From positions 33,855,855 to 33,919,854 of the forward strand of contig NC_054867.1 in the NCBI RefSeq assembly GCF_018320785.1: a stretch of DNA of 64,000 nucleotides, given 5' to 3'. Source of the DNA: Cheilinus undulatus (lineage: Eukaryota > Chordata > Actinopteri > Labriformes > Labridae). Under the pieces are notes generated by a model. The model was not told where the DNA came from and did no database searches. It saw only the letters and a list, made by a program, of their open reading frames with translations. Position numbers and translations under genes: made by a program. Positions 1 through 11,492 of this stretch are shown one piece after another (the stretch's first letter is position 1; each line of letters begins with the position of its first letter).

Positions 1-890
1 TTCACAAGGAGGGTAAGCCACAGAAGGTCACTGGTGAAAGGACAGGCTGTTCTCAGAGGCAAAGTATATTTATTGAACGTTGTCTGAAAATGTGGTAAGA
101 AAAGGTGCACAAGCAACAGAGATGAGCTCAGCCTTCAGAGGATTGTCAAACAAAGCAGATTAAAGAACCTTGAGCTTCACAAGGAGTGAACTAAGGCTGG
201 AGTCAGTTGATCAAGAGCCAAGAAACACAAACGGGCCATATGTATTGTGCTTCTAGTGTCGACGAAATCCAGAACCAGATGTCATAATCATCTCACATGT
301 GCCAAGGAGAGAAAGAACTGGACTGTTGTAGAGTCTAGAAGAAGATCTGAGAGGCACAGAATCTAAGGTGCTTGGAATCCAAGATTCTTCAGTCAGTCAG
401 TGATGGTTTTGGGTGACATGTCATCTGCTGCTGTTGGTCAGCTGTGCTTTATCAAGTTCAGAGTCAACACGGTCAGAGATTTAAGAGCACTCCATGCTTC
501 CGTCTGCTGAGAAGCTTTATGGGGATACAGTGAAGCCAAAACTTCCAGAACCTGGTTTGCTGACCATGGTATTACTGTGTTTGATTGTCCAGCCAACTGG
601 TCTGACCTGAACCACACGGAGAATCTCTGGAGTATTGTGAAAAGGTAGATGAGAGACACCAGACTCAACAATACAGATTAGCTGAAGGCTGCTATCAGAA
701 CAACATGAGCCTCATAACACTCCAACAGCGCCACAGACTGATTGGCTCCATGCCACATAACATAGATGCAGTAATTTTTGTAAAAGGAGCACCAACCAAT
801 TATGGAGTTCAAAAATGGGCATTATTTTCCACAAGGTCAACATTTCTTTGTCATAAATCTTCTTTTGGACTGGTGTTTTGTTACATTCTA
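1..890 (+). mobile_element. Decayed Tc1-like transposon, 3' two-thirds of the transposase
   Basis: Translated pieces in shifting frames match a fish Tc1 transposase in order: an RIVKQSR helix region near 135-165, an AKERKNWTVVE stretch near 305-335, a PQSVMVWG-like stretch near 390-425, an SDLNHTENLWSIVKR stretch (the final DDE glutamate region, 600-650), and the C-terminal QQRHRLIGSMP...DAVI...KGAPTNY (720-810). The segment that should carry the second catalytic aspartate is deleted near 515-530, and there are several stops. It is dead, and its left end may lie outside the window. It sits downstream of the visible EDEM1 exons, so it is intronic or 3' to that gene. Confidence 0.8.
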
Positions 891-1180
891 ATATTTTGAG
901 ACAGAGGATTTTTGTGAGCTGCCTTGATGGCTGTCAACGAGGCACCTTCTCTGCCTTCAAACTACCGCTAACGTATGTGTGTACTGCATCTAGGGTCCAT
1001 GTCACATTATTTTTTAGGATGTGCACAGCCGACACTTCAAACCAATCCAGGATAAGTGTGTAAGCAATGATGTGTCTGCCCAAGCATAGTTTACTTTAGT
1101 TCCAAAATTTTAGGGCGTATCGTCTACTGTATTATGCTGAGGCCCTGCTTTGTTTCAGACATGCTCTGGCCATTACTCAC

Positions 1181-4100
1181 CAGGTAAAGGTATTTGCATG
1201 TTTCACTGAGGAAGAAGCTCTCCATGCGATCCTCTTTGGATTTGTCCACCACGTGGTGCAGAGTGGCATACCCACATCTGCAAATAACAAGGCTCAGTTA
1301 AAACAGACCAATGTTAAACTCACCAAAGATAAATGTAAGTCACACAAGCCTCACCTGACTTTGGCATTTTTCTCAAGGCTCTGAAGAATATCCATTCCTA
1401 CGTGTAAATAGAAAGGATTTTTGGTCGCCTGTAAGGAGACAAATATCGATCATATAAACAACCACCAGCACCAACCCTGTGTTATAGCAGGTTAGAGGTA
1501 GTACCTGGTACAGCAGGTAGGTCGACTCAACCAGCTCTGGTCTTAAAGGGTAGAAGAGCACATCAGGAGCCTGCAGCTGCCAGTTGTATCTCTCCGGCAG
1601 AGCACCGAAGCGCTTCCAGATGGCGTAGTAGAAGGCGTGCAGGCAAATGGCATTATCAACATCACCACTCAACACCTAGAGCATGAAACTTAACTTTAGA
1701 TGAACACAAACACATTCATTTATAAGATCTGCGAGTGTATTATCTAACCTGCAGCCCAGGAAAGAAAGCCTGAAGGGAGTCGATCCAGGTGTTCATGATC
1801 TCACCACTAAACATGTTCACATTCACATAGAGGGGTGGGTCCCCCTCTCCTTCATTACATGACTCTCTCCTGGAGGAATACAGAAGCAGACAAGTGTTAA
1901 AACACACCTTTTCTTTTTTTAACCAATAAAAATATTTTAGAAGCTGCTTCACTTTATTCAGCTACATCATTATCTGCTGATATTTTCTGTTGTAATCCGT
2001 CTGCATCCATCACTCTATTTCTGTCTCCCCAAAACTTGCCTCCACAGATGGCTGTTAGCAGAGGAGTCTGGTTCTGCTCAAGGTTTCTACCTTTCAAAAG
2101 GAAGTTTTACTTGCTGTCTTGTTATTTTTTCCTTGCTCATTGTGTAGGATGCCAGAGCATTGATTCTAAATTGGGGCTTGATAATTATAAATTGATTGAT
2201 TTATTGAATAGCAGTTGCATAGCTGCTTTAGAACTATTTTAGTGGTTCTTTTCTGCTCTTACGCATGTCTCACCAGCTATTTTTGTGACAAGTTTCTCTC
2301 CTTCAGGGTAAAAATGCAGAAGGATGTCAGCAGTTTTACTTCCTCTCCTTTGGCCAATCCTCAACAGAAATCCATTTACATATTTAAAGTCCTTGTAAAG
2401 TGAAATCCAAACTTTGTGTCTTAACAATCTAGTTATGTTGGATTAAGGCTGCTTAAAATGTGAAAATACTGAGATCTATGAGTGACTGAATTTTTTATTT
2501 AGACTGTTAGAAAGCTGTTTACCTCTTTCATAACTAGGTTTAATTTGGGCAGGGCAAAATGTAGTGGCCTATGATGTCACAAGGTGCTATGGTGGTCTAC
2601 GGGTCATTTAAAGCATCACAACAGAGATTTGTGACAAAAATAGACTTTGTCTCTGTTCTGGCAGAGCCAGGCAGCCACACTCTGGCCATAGCTCACCGTA
2701 AGGTCAAGGGGAAGGCTACTTGCTGGAGTGCTTGTCTATTTTTCACTTGAATAAGGTACAGCAGGAACAAACATCTTAGCTGCTGAGGATGTGTTTTTTT
2801 AATCCATATTTCACTTGTCTCTAGTCTTGGATGATTAAAAGAAGCAGGCTGTGGCTTTGTCTCTCTCAAAGCAGCAACAGTTCAATCTCTCCTGTCTACT
2901 AGTGTTGTGATGCTAGGTTTAGTAAAGTAACTGACAATAGACATGTTCTATTTCCGCCAAGTCTGTCACAATAAAAATCTCCAATTCTAATTATTTGTGA
3001 AGACTTTTATTTTAAAGAGTAACATCAGAAAAATGAGTGTTGTTGGCAGCAACTTCACAACAAAGTTATCCGGTGAACTGGAGAGAACAGAACTTCACCT
3101 AACTAAGAAAAGGAGATATAAGGAATATCTGAATTGTTAAATACAGGATATAAAAATTAAACTGCAACATTAGCTCTAACCTGTCTGTCATGATAAATGT
3201 GATTGTTTCTCTGGTGGCTGACACAGAGAGCTGACAGAGTGTTTTTACTCTGAGAGACTCATATTTCTTGTGAGTGGGTGTGGCTTCAGGACATTTAACT
3301 GACACACCCACAGCCTCCTAGAGCAAATATTACTGTCTCATTTTCAGGGTTTTGAAACTTAATTTTATAAACTTAGAGATGTATTTCATGACTCAAATTT
3401 GGCCTGGTGGTTCATAACACAGCTGCCCGTATATATATATACATATATATATATATATCTTAACTAATTTATTAGGCCACCTGTCATATTTGTCTCAGAG
3501 ACCATCCAGCATCATGAAGTGCTTTAATGCAGACTCTTTCATTTTCAGTGAGCTCTCCACATTTTACCATTTTGAACAGGAATGAGGGATTTTAAACTGA
3601 ATCCATCCAATTTTGAGCCGCTCACTGGGCTTCTCTGAGACATCAGAAATGAATCAAGCATAACATTCAACCACTAAAACTAATTTTTCTGTTCAGGAAT
3701 GCAAGTAAATAACTATAATTTGACATATTAATCAAGAAATATTAAAGTGCTTTACTATTTTTTCAGGGTTTTTTTGTAAATTAGTAAATTTGAAAATTCA
3801 TGGATAACAATAATAACTACATTTTAGCATTAAAAATATCCTTTCGGTTAAAGAGCTTCTACATATTGGTGTCTTAACCATTTCAGAAACATAAAAAATG
3901 ATTTTGGTGATTACCAATGCTGTTAATTTAGGGCAGCTGTGGTACTGTGGCTCAAATTTGGGTATAAAAAGGTGAATACAGTTTGATTTTCCTCATTCCT
4001 GTTCAAAATGGTAAAACGTCACGTGCTCACTGAAAATGAAAGAGGCCGCAATGAAGCACTTCATGATGCTGGATGGTCTCTGAGACAAATATGACAGGTG

Positions 4101-7100
4101 GTCTAATACATTTGTTAAGCACTGTGTATATATCAATCACAGTGACATTCTTTCATAGTGGGACTCACCCTCTCCTCATGTGGTTTTGAATGCTCTCATA
4201 AGCAGCCTGGAACATTCTGTAGTCCTCTTTCTCTCCGAATAGGATGTACGATTTGAGCAAATACTCATAAAAGGAGTCCATACCAGCTCCCAGACCACTC
4301 TGTTTGCCCACCCACTGTCCTGTTTGGATGTTTACTACATTCCCTAAAGAATCACAGGGGATGCATTGAATATTATAACAGGTCAAGATTGAAGTTAAGG
4401 AAGGAAATGAAATAGTCTTTTTTCATGCAACTACATATTTTTGCTCACCTAACAGACCGGTTTCATTGTTCCTCAGGTTCCACAGAGCTCTCACAGCTCG
4501 TCTGGCAACCCATTCAAAGGTGGAATCACCAATCAGTCGACTCAAAATCCCAAACTCCACCAACAGAGACCCTGCTCCTGCAGTGCAAGTCTCATTGATG
4601 CTATCTGGAGGAACCCCAGTCTTTAAGTTCACCTGGATTTAAGATACAAGTAAGTCAGTGCACTCAGCAAAACTTACATGTTTAAGAAGCCATTCAACTC
4701 CATTCTTATATTGGCAGTTTGATGCACCTGTTCTAAAACTCACCCTGGGGTAAGGAATGCCTGTTCTGGTGTTCTCAAAGGCTGGCAGTAAGCGGACAGC
4801 CAAGTCATGAGCCAAGTGAAGCAGCTCATTATCGTAATCTTCAAAGCCCACCTTTCCAAACGGATGTTTTGGGTCAGTCAGCAGGATGTGAGATGAAATA
4901 AGGCTTCCCAAGATCCTTAAAAGAAAGGAGAAATCATCCATTATGGGTCCTCACAGAAGAGTACAATTACAAAAGGCTTTTGAAATCAAATTCAGTACTT
5001 TGAACGTCATTGTAACAAGGCTGATAGATGTGTATCTCAGGATTTTGCTTCAACATTGTTTTAACAATTTCTTCTTGTAATGTGGTATTTGTACCTGATG
5101 TTTGCCTCAAAAACTTGCACAGTTGAGTCCTTGTCAAAAGATACAGTGTCTATCACCAGCTTGACAGCTCTCTGGAACTCGCTTACATTTCCCAGCACCT
5201 GCAGAGAAACGCAACATTACATAACCTCAGTATGTTGTGTAAACAAGCTTTTCAGGTTTAAATAAATACTGAGTGGTCTTAAGATGTTTCATTAAATGGG
5301 TTTTCTTCTTCTTTATTGTTATCTTAGGCATCCTATTACAACTTTGTAAAAAGAATAGTTTAAAAGTACAACTTATTTTTGTACAGGCATTATCTTGGTT
5401 GGCCTTGATTTCTGTTTCAGTTTCAGGGGTGACACAGTTACATACCTATAGACAATCTAGAAACTCTGCCTGAATCCATCCCAGGTGCATGCTTTGACTG
5501 TTGCAGACAGCATGCTATGCACCACACAGGAAGTGTTGGAGCCACAGCCACAGTGGGACTGTTCATGCGAAGCTGACATTAAGCCCATACATTTGCATTT
5601 TTTACCTCACAAAATGGATTTTGCTGCTGTCAAATTTCATATTCAAGAATAATCTCTGTGACCAAACTAAACATCAAGTAAAAGACTAACCATTCCTGTA
5701 CATAATAATATTTTACTTCAACCTTTGAGTCTTAAAGAGCCATTAAAAAAACTCTGCAGGGTTATGTATAAAATACAAACAAGTGAATAGACTATAACTT
5801 ACAAGCAGGGTGTCTAAGGTGTCGATCAGTGTGAGGGAATAATTCCCCAGGACATCATTGATGTTGATGTTTGATCTGAAATAAAAACAGAGAAGCAGAC
5901 TCAATAATGTTATTCAAGGGGAGAGAAATAAAGAAAGCTCTCTGACAAACTGCACACAGATTCAAAATCTAAAAGCAAGAGGAGAGATGAAAAGGGACTG
6001 ACAAATCTCTTTTGCAAACAGGCTGTAAAGAGCAACAAAAACACCAAATGAAAAAAATAATTAAGTCTTCCTGCAAAAAGAGGACTTCTATTATAAACGA
6101 TTATTTTCGGCAGTTCTTTACCTTTGATTTTTTTTAATACACTTACTAATTATACTTATTTCAAGCAAACATACTATCCAATGATTTGTGGGGCATTCAT
6201 AACAATATAAATAATGAAAATGTTTACAAATGACCAGGAACTTTATGTTTTAAGAAAACATTATTAATGAATTCTTAACTATGTATGTTTTGTGCATGTG
6301 AAAGGCCAGCTGCACTGTATAAAAACCTGCTAAAGTTAGCATCTCATGAAATCCTCACCTTTAATTTTAAAAAAGTGCTACATTGTTAGTTTAATGATTT
6401 TAACACAAAAGGGGGATGATTGGAACTTAGTGAGCAAAAGATATCTCAAGAGGCTGATATCTGACAACCTTGAATAACATAAACCACACGCCTGCCTTCA
6501 TACCAGTGTAGACCGTATCGCAGCATCTAAGAGTAATGTGGATTCACTTGATAGAATTTTTTAGTCTTTTAAAGGAGACATATAATGCAAAAATCACTTT
6601 TCAGGCTTTTCTAACAAAAATATGTGCCTCTGGCCTGTCCACAAACCCCCCCAAGAATTACAACCCCCCCCCCCCCCCCCCAAAGACATGCAAAAATCCA
6701 ATACTGGAGTGTTTTTTTTAGCATGAGACTTCACAGGCATGTTCTGGGGACCTCTGAGACCAATATAAACCTGTCTTAAAAGGGTAAAATATGTCCCCTT
6801 TAAAATTCTCAAGATGAATTGCTGTTTTTCTTTATTCAGAATTTTACACCATCAGTAGTATTTGGAAAACAAACAGGTTTACAGTGGATCCTGAAAGTCT
6901 AAGTTGTCAGTATAACAAGTGAAACTTTATGATAGAAAGGTGTGAAGTGTAAAAAGAGTGTACCTTTACATTTCTGTTTCACTTAGAACAGGGGAAACAA
7001 ATGCACAGATGTGTCTGGCACATAAAAGTGGACACTCCTTGTACTCAATAATAAGTCAACAAATTACGAGTAGAAGGTCTTCCATTTCCTGTTTCAGATT

Positions 7101-9150
7101 AAAAGAGGATATTTTAGACAGTATAAAGAGAACTAATAGTAACTGGTTAACCTACAACTGATCTAAACTCTGAATAATGAATTTGTATTTTTTAAATACA
7201 AATGTCAACTATGAAATATGAAATTTAAAGAATTGAAAACAAGACCCCTGTCTCAGCTTTTATGGACATAACTGATTATTTCAGGTTTAAGACTTTTTGA
7301 ATTTCAAACAAGCACATTAAGGTTGTCTTCCTCGCCTTTGGGAATAAGTTCTTTTTATTTTTCAATATTTGTTTGTTTAATTCTATGTCATACAGAAATG
7401 TGGCCCGGTTCTGGTTAAACAGAGGCCATGCTAAAGCTATATCTGAGTATTCTCAGCAGTGGAGGCAGCCATTAGAGGGCTTTCAGCACAAGTAAACCCC
7501 ACCCATAGCGCAACTCTGTATGTATGGCTCTAGTTAACACAGTGGAGGCAGCCAATACTACCAGCATTCAGTCCAAGCAAACGCAACTCTGTATTCTATG
7601 GCTTACAAATTAGCATCACTCTCTCAGTCAGTTACTTACCCACTTACTTACTTACTCACTTACTTACTCAGACACAGACATTGCCATGTGAAGGGCTGAC
7701 TTGACTACTGACATTGTGAGGGTCTTACACCAAAAGAAGTGTATTTAAAAAAACATCACTGCTGGCCATAAACTCACTTGTTATTTTGAACGTCTGTATC
7801 ACATCTTTAAAAATCATTTCAATTAAAATGACTGACTATCCTGAAAAGTTCCAAACCCTTGATAAAAAAATCTATACCTGTTTCTTCAGACAGGTGTGAT
7901 CAACAGACAAATTCATCAGAGATTGTTTGCAAAATCCTGCACACCATCTAAATTATACAAATACACTGGCAATGTTTTGGCATCGTTTTTTTTTTTTTTT
8001 TTTTTCTTTTACAATGAAGACAGTTTTCAGGAATTTTCTTAAAACTGAAAACATAAAAAGACCCTATTTTAGAGGCCTCAGACTTCTATTCTTGTTACTG
8101 TTGCTTCATTCTGTCTGATTTTAGAATCATATTGAAGTTTAATCTTCTGATATCATGACAACCCTGTTCTCAATTTCAATAGATTGAACTGTTAAGAAAT
8201 GAAACTAGGGATTAGATACATAAGTCTGCATACTTCATAGGCTACTTTTCTAGTTCTCTAGCCTCAGTATCTGAGCTGGAAGTCGGAACCACATCTACAG
8301 TTTGGTGATATTTCGACATAAAGGAGGATAGCAATGATGAAAACAAAAACAGTCAAAATGCTAAAAACTGTAATGGTACTAGTAGGTATTTGTACGCAGT
8401 ACCAGTAAATACTAAATGTAAGTACTTGTATAAGGTCTTGAAAAAATGGTGTTGGTGCATCCCTAAAAACACTTCTTAAACCCCCTGCAACTACAGTCAA
8501 ATTGAAAACAACTTTAAAGAAACTTTCAGCAGCAGCAGGCTGCAGCTCTGAAGGCAGATACGCCTGACTGCTACACAGTATGATGTTGACTAGGTTAAAT
8601 GCAAATGTTCAGTCTGCAGAGTACTGTTAATATGTAAATGGCTGCCTGTCAGCCCAGGTAGGCAGCTGTGAATGACTCACGGGTTCAGCACGTCAGGTCC
8701 TCTCCCCTCACAGTCAATGGGGTTCAGCTCGTCCATGGGGAAGGCATATTTCATGTAGTTGTCATACCCAAAATAAAACATTTCTTTGGCCATGCTCTTC
8801 ATTTTCTCTCGCAGCGTGTCCGGGAAGGAGCTGTACCTCCGGACATACTCGTCCTTATTCCCGTCGAAGAAGCTCAGGTAGGATCTCTTGGGTGACTCCT
8901 CTCCCACCCTTGCACAGGTGCTGGCGGGCACTTCATATCTGGGGCCCTGTAATCGTTGAGACCACGAGCTGCCCACTTGGTCTGTCCCCTTTTCCTCCCT
9001 AAATAACAAGTCGAATTTGTGCAAACTGAAACCGAGGGGGAAGTTGAATCCCCAGCTGACGCTAGGACCGAGTCCGAAAGCTAGCCACAGTACACAGCTG
9101 AGGGAAAGTCTCAGAACCACCAGACCTACGACTATTGACCGCCATTGCAT
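1181..9150 (-). CDS. edem1: EDEM1, ER degradation-enhancing alpha-mannosidase-like protein 1 (3' end outside window)
   Basis: GH47-family ER protein that trims mannose or recognises glycans on misfolded glycoproteins and routes them to ER-associated degradation. Ten coding exons on the minus strand have matching phases: 9150-8681, 5875-5803, 5198-5095, 4915-4744, 4632-4449, 4343-4169, 1869-1749, 1675-1505, 1428-1355, 1277-1181. These encode 547 codons; human EDEM1 has 657 residues, so about 110 C-terminal residues lie beyond the left edge. The start ATG (9150) opens [18 protein letters not shown], a hydrophobic signal/anchor segment. A divergent low-complexity stretch follows, then the conserved domain beginning [19 protein letters not shown]. 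Diagnostic blocks include [47 protein letters not shown] and [17 protein letters not shown]8B lies upstream in the same orientation. No frameshift is seen in the visible exons. Confidence 0.97.
2240..2620 (+). repeat. Dispersed repeat family B, copy 1 (EDEM1 intron)
   Basis: A stretch in the EDEM1 intron between the exons at 1869 and 4169. Its core (TTTAAAGTCCTTGTAAAGTG near 2379) and about 200 bases after it match, in reverse complement, the DNA around 26060-26310. The shared landmarks continue through a GGTTTAATTTGGG stretch to a TGATGTCAC motif. It has no coding capacity. It looks like a non-autonomous dispersed repeat; the family name is unknown to me. Confidence 0.6.
3461..4120. mobile_element. 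Foldback (palindromic) Tc1-like element
   Basis: Two arms of about 128 bp are inverted copies of each other: 3461-3587 and 3991-4120. They flank about 400 bp of unrelated AT-rich DNA. Each arm holds a Tc1-type end (ATTAGGCCACC / GGTGGTCTAATA) followed by the start of a transposase frame. On the right arm an ATG at 4008 opens a 28-codon frame containing [10 protein letters not shown] and [11 protein letters not shown], then stops at 4094; the left arm carries the same frame on the opposite strand. So the element is built from two head-to-head copies of one transposon end. It lies in the long EDEM1 intron, beside an AT dinucleotide run at 3430-3457. Confidence 0.75.
6567..6804 (+). mobile_element. 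Palindromic MITE family A, short copy (EDEM1 intron 1)
   Basis: The ends are inverted: TTTAAAGGAGACATATAATG at 6568 against TAAAATATGTCCCCTTTAAA at 6784-6803. The inside includes a run of C (about 6664-6680) and an ATACTGGAGTG stretch shared with the copy at 35752-36548. A third copy in opposite orientation is at 63024-63847. This copy is an internally deleted version of about 238 bp. The TTAA-rich ends could point to a piggyBac-like source, but I cannot assign the superfamily. Confidence 0.7.
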
Positions 9151-11492
9151 CTTTGATCCGAGTCGATCTTAAAACGCATTATTCAGATTCACACGCCTCC
9201 GAGGTGTGAACGAATATGAAATCCTGTCAGGCTTAAATTACAAGTCCTGAGAGCATTACAGCTGCTTGTAGTGATTCCGCCTTACACGCTTCCTGTCAAC
9301 ATACCAGCCCTCGCAGAAATTGCGCCCTGTGATTGGCCCTCTCCTTATGTCGTCATTCGACAAATTGATTTACGCACGCCCTGTGATTGGTCGAAGAGCT
9401 GTCAATATCTTGGTTGCGTTTCGTGGCAGTCATGACGTGTCTAAATTATCCTCTCAACCAATAAGAAATGGCCACAAGAGTGGGGTGCTCCGGGGTGCGG
9501 AGCTTTGAAACTGAAGCATGATTTGTTTAGGTCCCTGGGGTTTAAATTAAGGACCAGACTCAAATATGAAGATGAAACAGGTACAGCAAATGCTTCAACT
9601 TTGTCTTAGAATCTTGGCAACAAATTGTTATAGAAACCTGTTAAAATGTTAAGCTTTGAGGCAAATTTATCACAATGTTTTTTTAACCGTGCAAATAATT
9701 ATGTTTAAAAAATGAACTTGAATAGCTTCTTACCACAGAGTCAGTACTCTGGATGTTTTAGATGTCAGGATCTCACTTATCTAAGGTTAAAGGTAAACAA
9801 AGAGAAGCATCTCCTGTAAAGGAACATTACACATTTCAAGTGGTGCTTGACATAGCCTATTAAAGAAAGTATATCATATTCACAAGGCCCCATGTTGCCC
9901 AGACCACAGTTCAATAGTCTTTTAACAAACATTAACCCTTATATTGATTTAAGGGCAAAACTGTCTGTAAAGCTCTGACAATTCTCAACCTGAGCACAGG
10001 TCATTTTTCTTACTTAGAGCTCTGAACATAGAAAAATAATATGTGGCATTCCCCAAGGATCATATCTTTGGTCCGTTCTTATTAATACCCCCATAATTAA
10101 GCAGATGACACATAACTGTACAAATATCGAGCTCCTATGAGTTTTAGTACAATACAGCTCTGTTGAAAAGGTCTTAAAATAATTCTATCTACTTTTGCAT
10201 CACTACAAATTCAATCTCGTATCATCCTCTTTTCCTCAGTTCTTTTATTTTAAGTAATGTATTTTTTTTTAATAAGCTATTTTTAATCAAGTGTGAAACT
10301 GCCAGTTTTGCTGTTAAAATGATGATTTTTAGCGAATTAATTCAACAAATGACATTAAATCATTACAATATTTAAAGTTTAATCATTGACTGCCAAAGTT
10401 GAGGATATCTGAACATTTAGAATTTTGATAATTTAGGTTTTTGTTGTTGTTGTTGTTGGGTTTTTTTGCATTTAATATGTTTACATATATATTGACAAAT
10501 TTTTGCTCAGTTCCATGTCTTTCAATGCTAGATGTTATGATAATGCCCACTCTTTAAATACACTTGCTTTAGAGAGTTAAATTTCTATGTATGAATGGTC
10601 TTTTATCATTAATTTTTTTTTTACCTTGGCTTACCTAAAATGAAAAAATGTCCTCCCAGTGGGGTCATCAACTACATTTGTCCACACACCCAGATTTTGT
10701 CTTGACCTACGCTCTACAGGCCGGTCCATCAAATAAGCTAGAATACTTTTTTTATTTGGTCTATTAGCTGTCTATTATTAATAATTATTTATTGGTATTT
10801 CTATTTTCTTTCATATTGATAGTAATTTCTGGGCATCAACACCAAGAACAGTCCCTATTGCCTACATTGCAGCCAGCATCAAGGGAGTAGTTGAGATATT
10901 TTTGACTTGAAGTGGAAAGCTGACACAGAAAACTGCAGATTTAATCAGGATTGTATTGATAAGTATGAGTTCATCACACACTATATTGACTAAGGTGGAT
11001 TTCTGTAAAAACAGATTGAATGTTAATTTTTCCTGATAAAACTGTTTCAATATTAATCATTTTTGGGGTTGATTTAATAGCTGTTGGTATTCACAGATAA
11101 AAGGTACCATTAAAACCATGACATCTTTATTCTTCCTTACTTATCCTGAATTTAATCAGATTCTGGGGTCTGGATGCGAAGGCTTGGGGAGCTGATGTGG
11201 CTCTTTGGCTGCCAATTGATGATTACTCCAATATTAGGTCATTTCTTGTTTTTAATTTTAAAAACTGTGGCTGAGTAATGCCCGATGCATGCAGGCAGCC
11301 TGTGACTTCTTTCCTAATTATTCCCACACATTTCCTACTTAATCTACTGGTTTCCTTAATAAATAAGGGCATAATAGGTAAAAAAAAATAAAAATTGCAG
11401 CTAAATTTCTGCACACTTTCTACATTGGGCAAAAATATTATCAGCTTGTTGGTGCTGAAACGTTTCCAGTGGTTTTGTACAATTTAGCCAGC
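9151..11492. other. EDEM1 5' flank and intergenic DNA, no gene seen
   Basis: The first 370 bases hold the EDEM1 5' UTR and a GC-richer, CCAAT-box promoter region. From about 9530 to 11490 the DNA is AT-rich with a short GTT run near 10442-10457 and several T runs. Reading frames here are short and carry no recognisable domain. I saw no RNA gene. Confidence 0.6.
9433..9476. promoter_or_regulatory. Candidate unfolded-protein-response elements upstream of EDEM1
   Basis: About 285-325 bp upstream of the EDEM1 start codon, TGACGTGT (9433-9440) is close to the XBP1/ATF6 UPRE core TGACGTGG. CCAAT-N9-CCACA (9458-9476) matches the ER stress element CCAAT-N9-CCACG at all but the last base, with exactly nine bases between the halves. 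Two further inverted CCAAT boxes (ATTGG) occur near 9334 and 9387. EDEM1 is an established IRE1/XBP1 target, so the location fits. Whether these sites are used is inference. Confidence 0.5.

Noticed and set aside
8215-8466. Possible hAT-type end (GGTGCATCCCTA near 8453)
   Set aside because: Only one plausible terminus is visible, with no partner end or target duplication, so it is not listed as an element.
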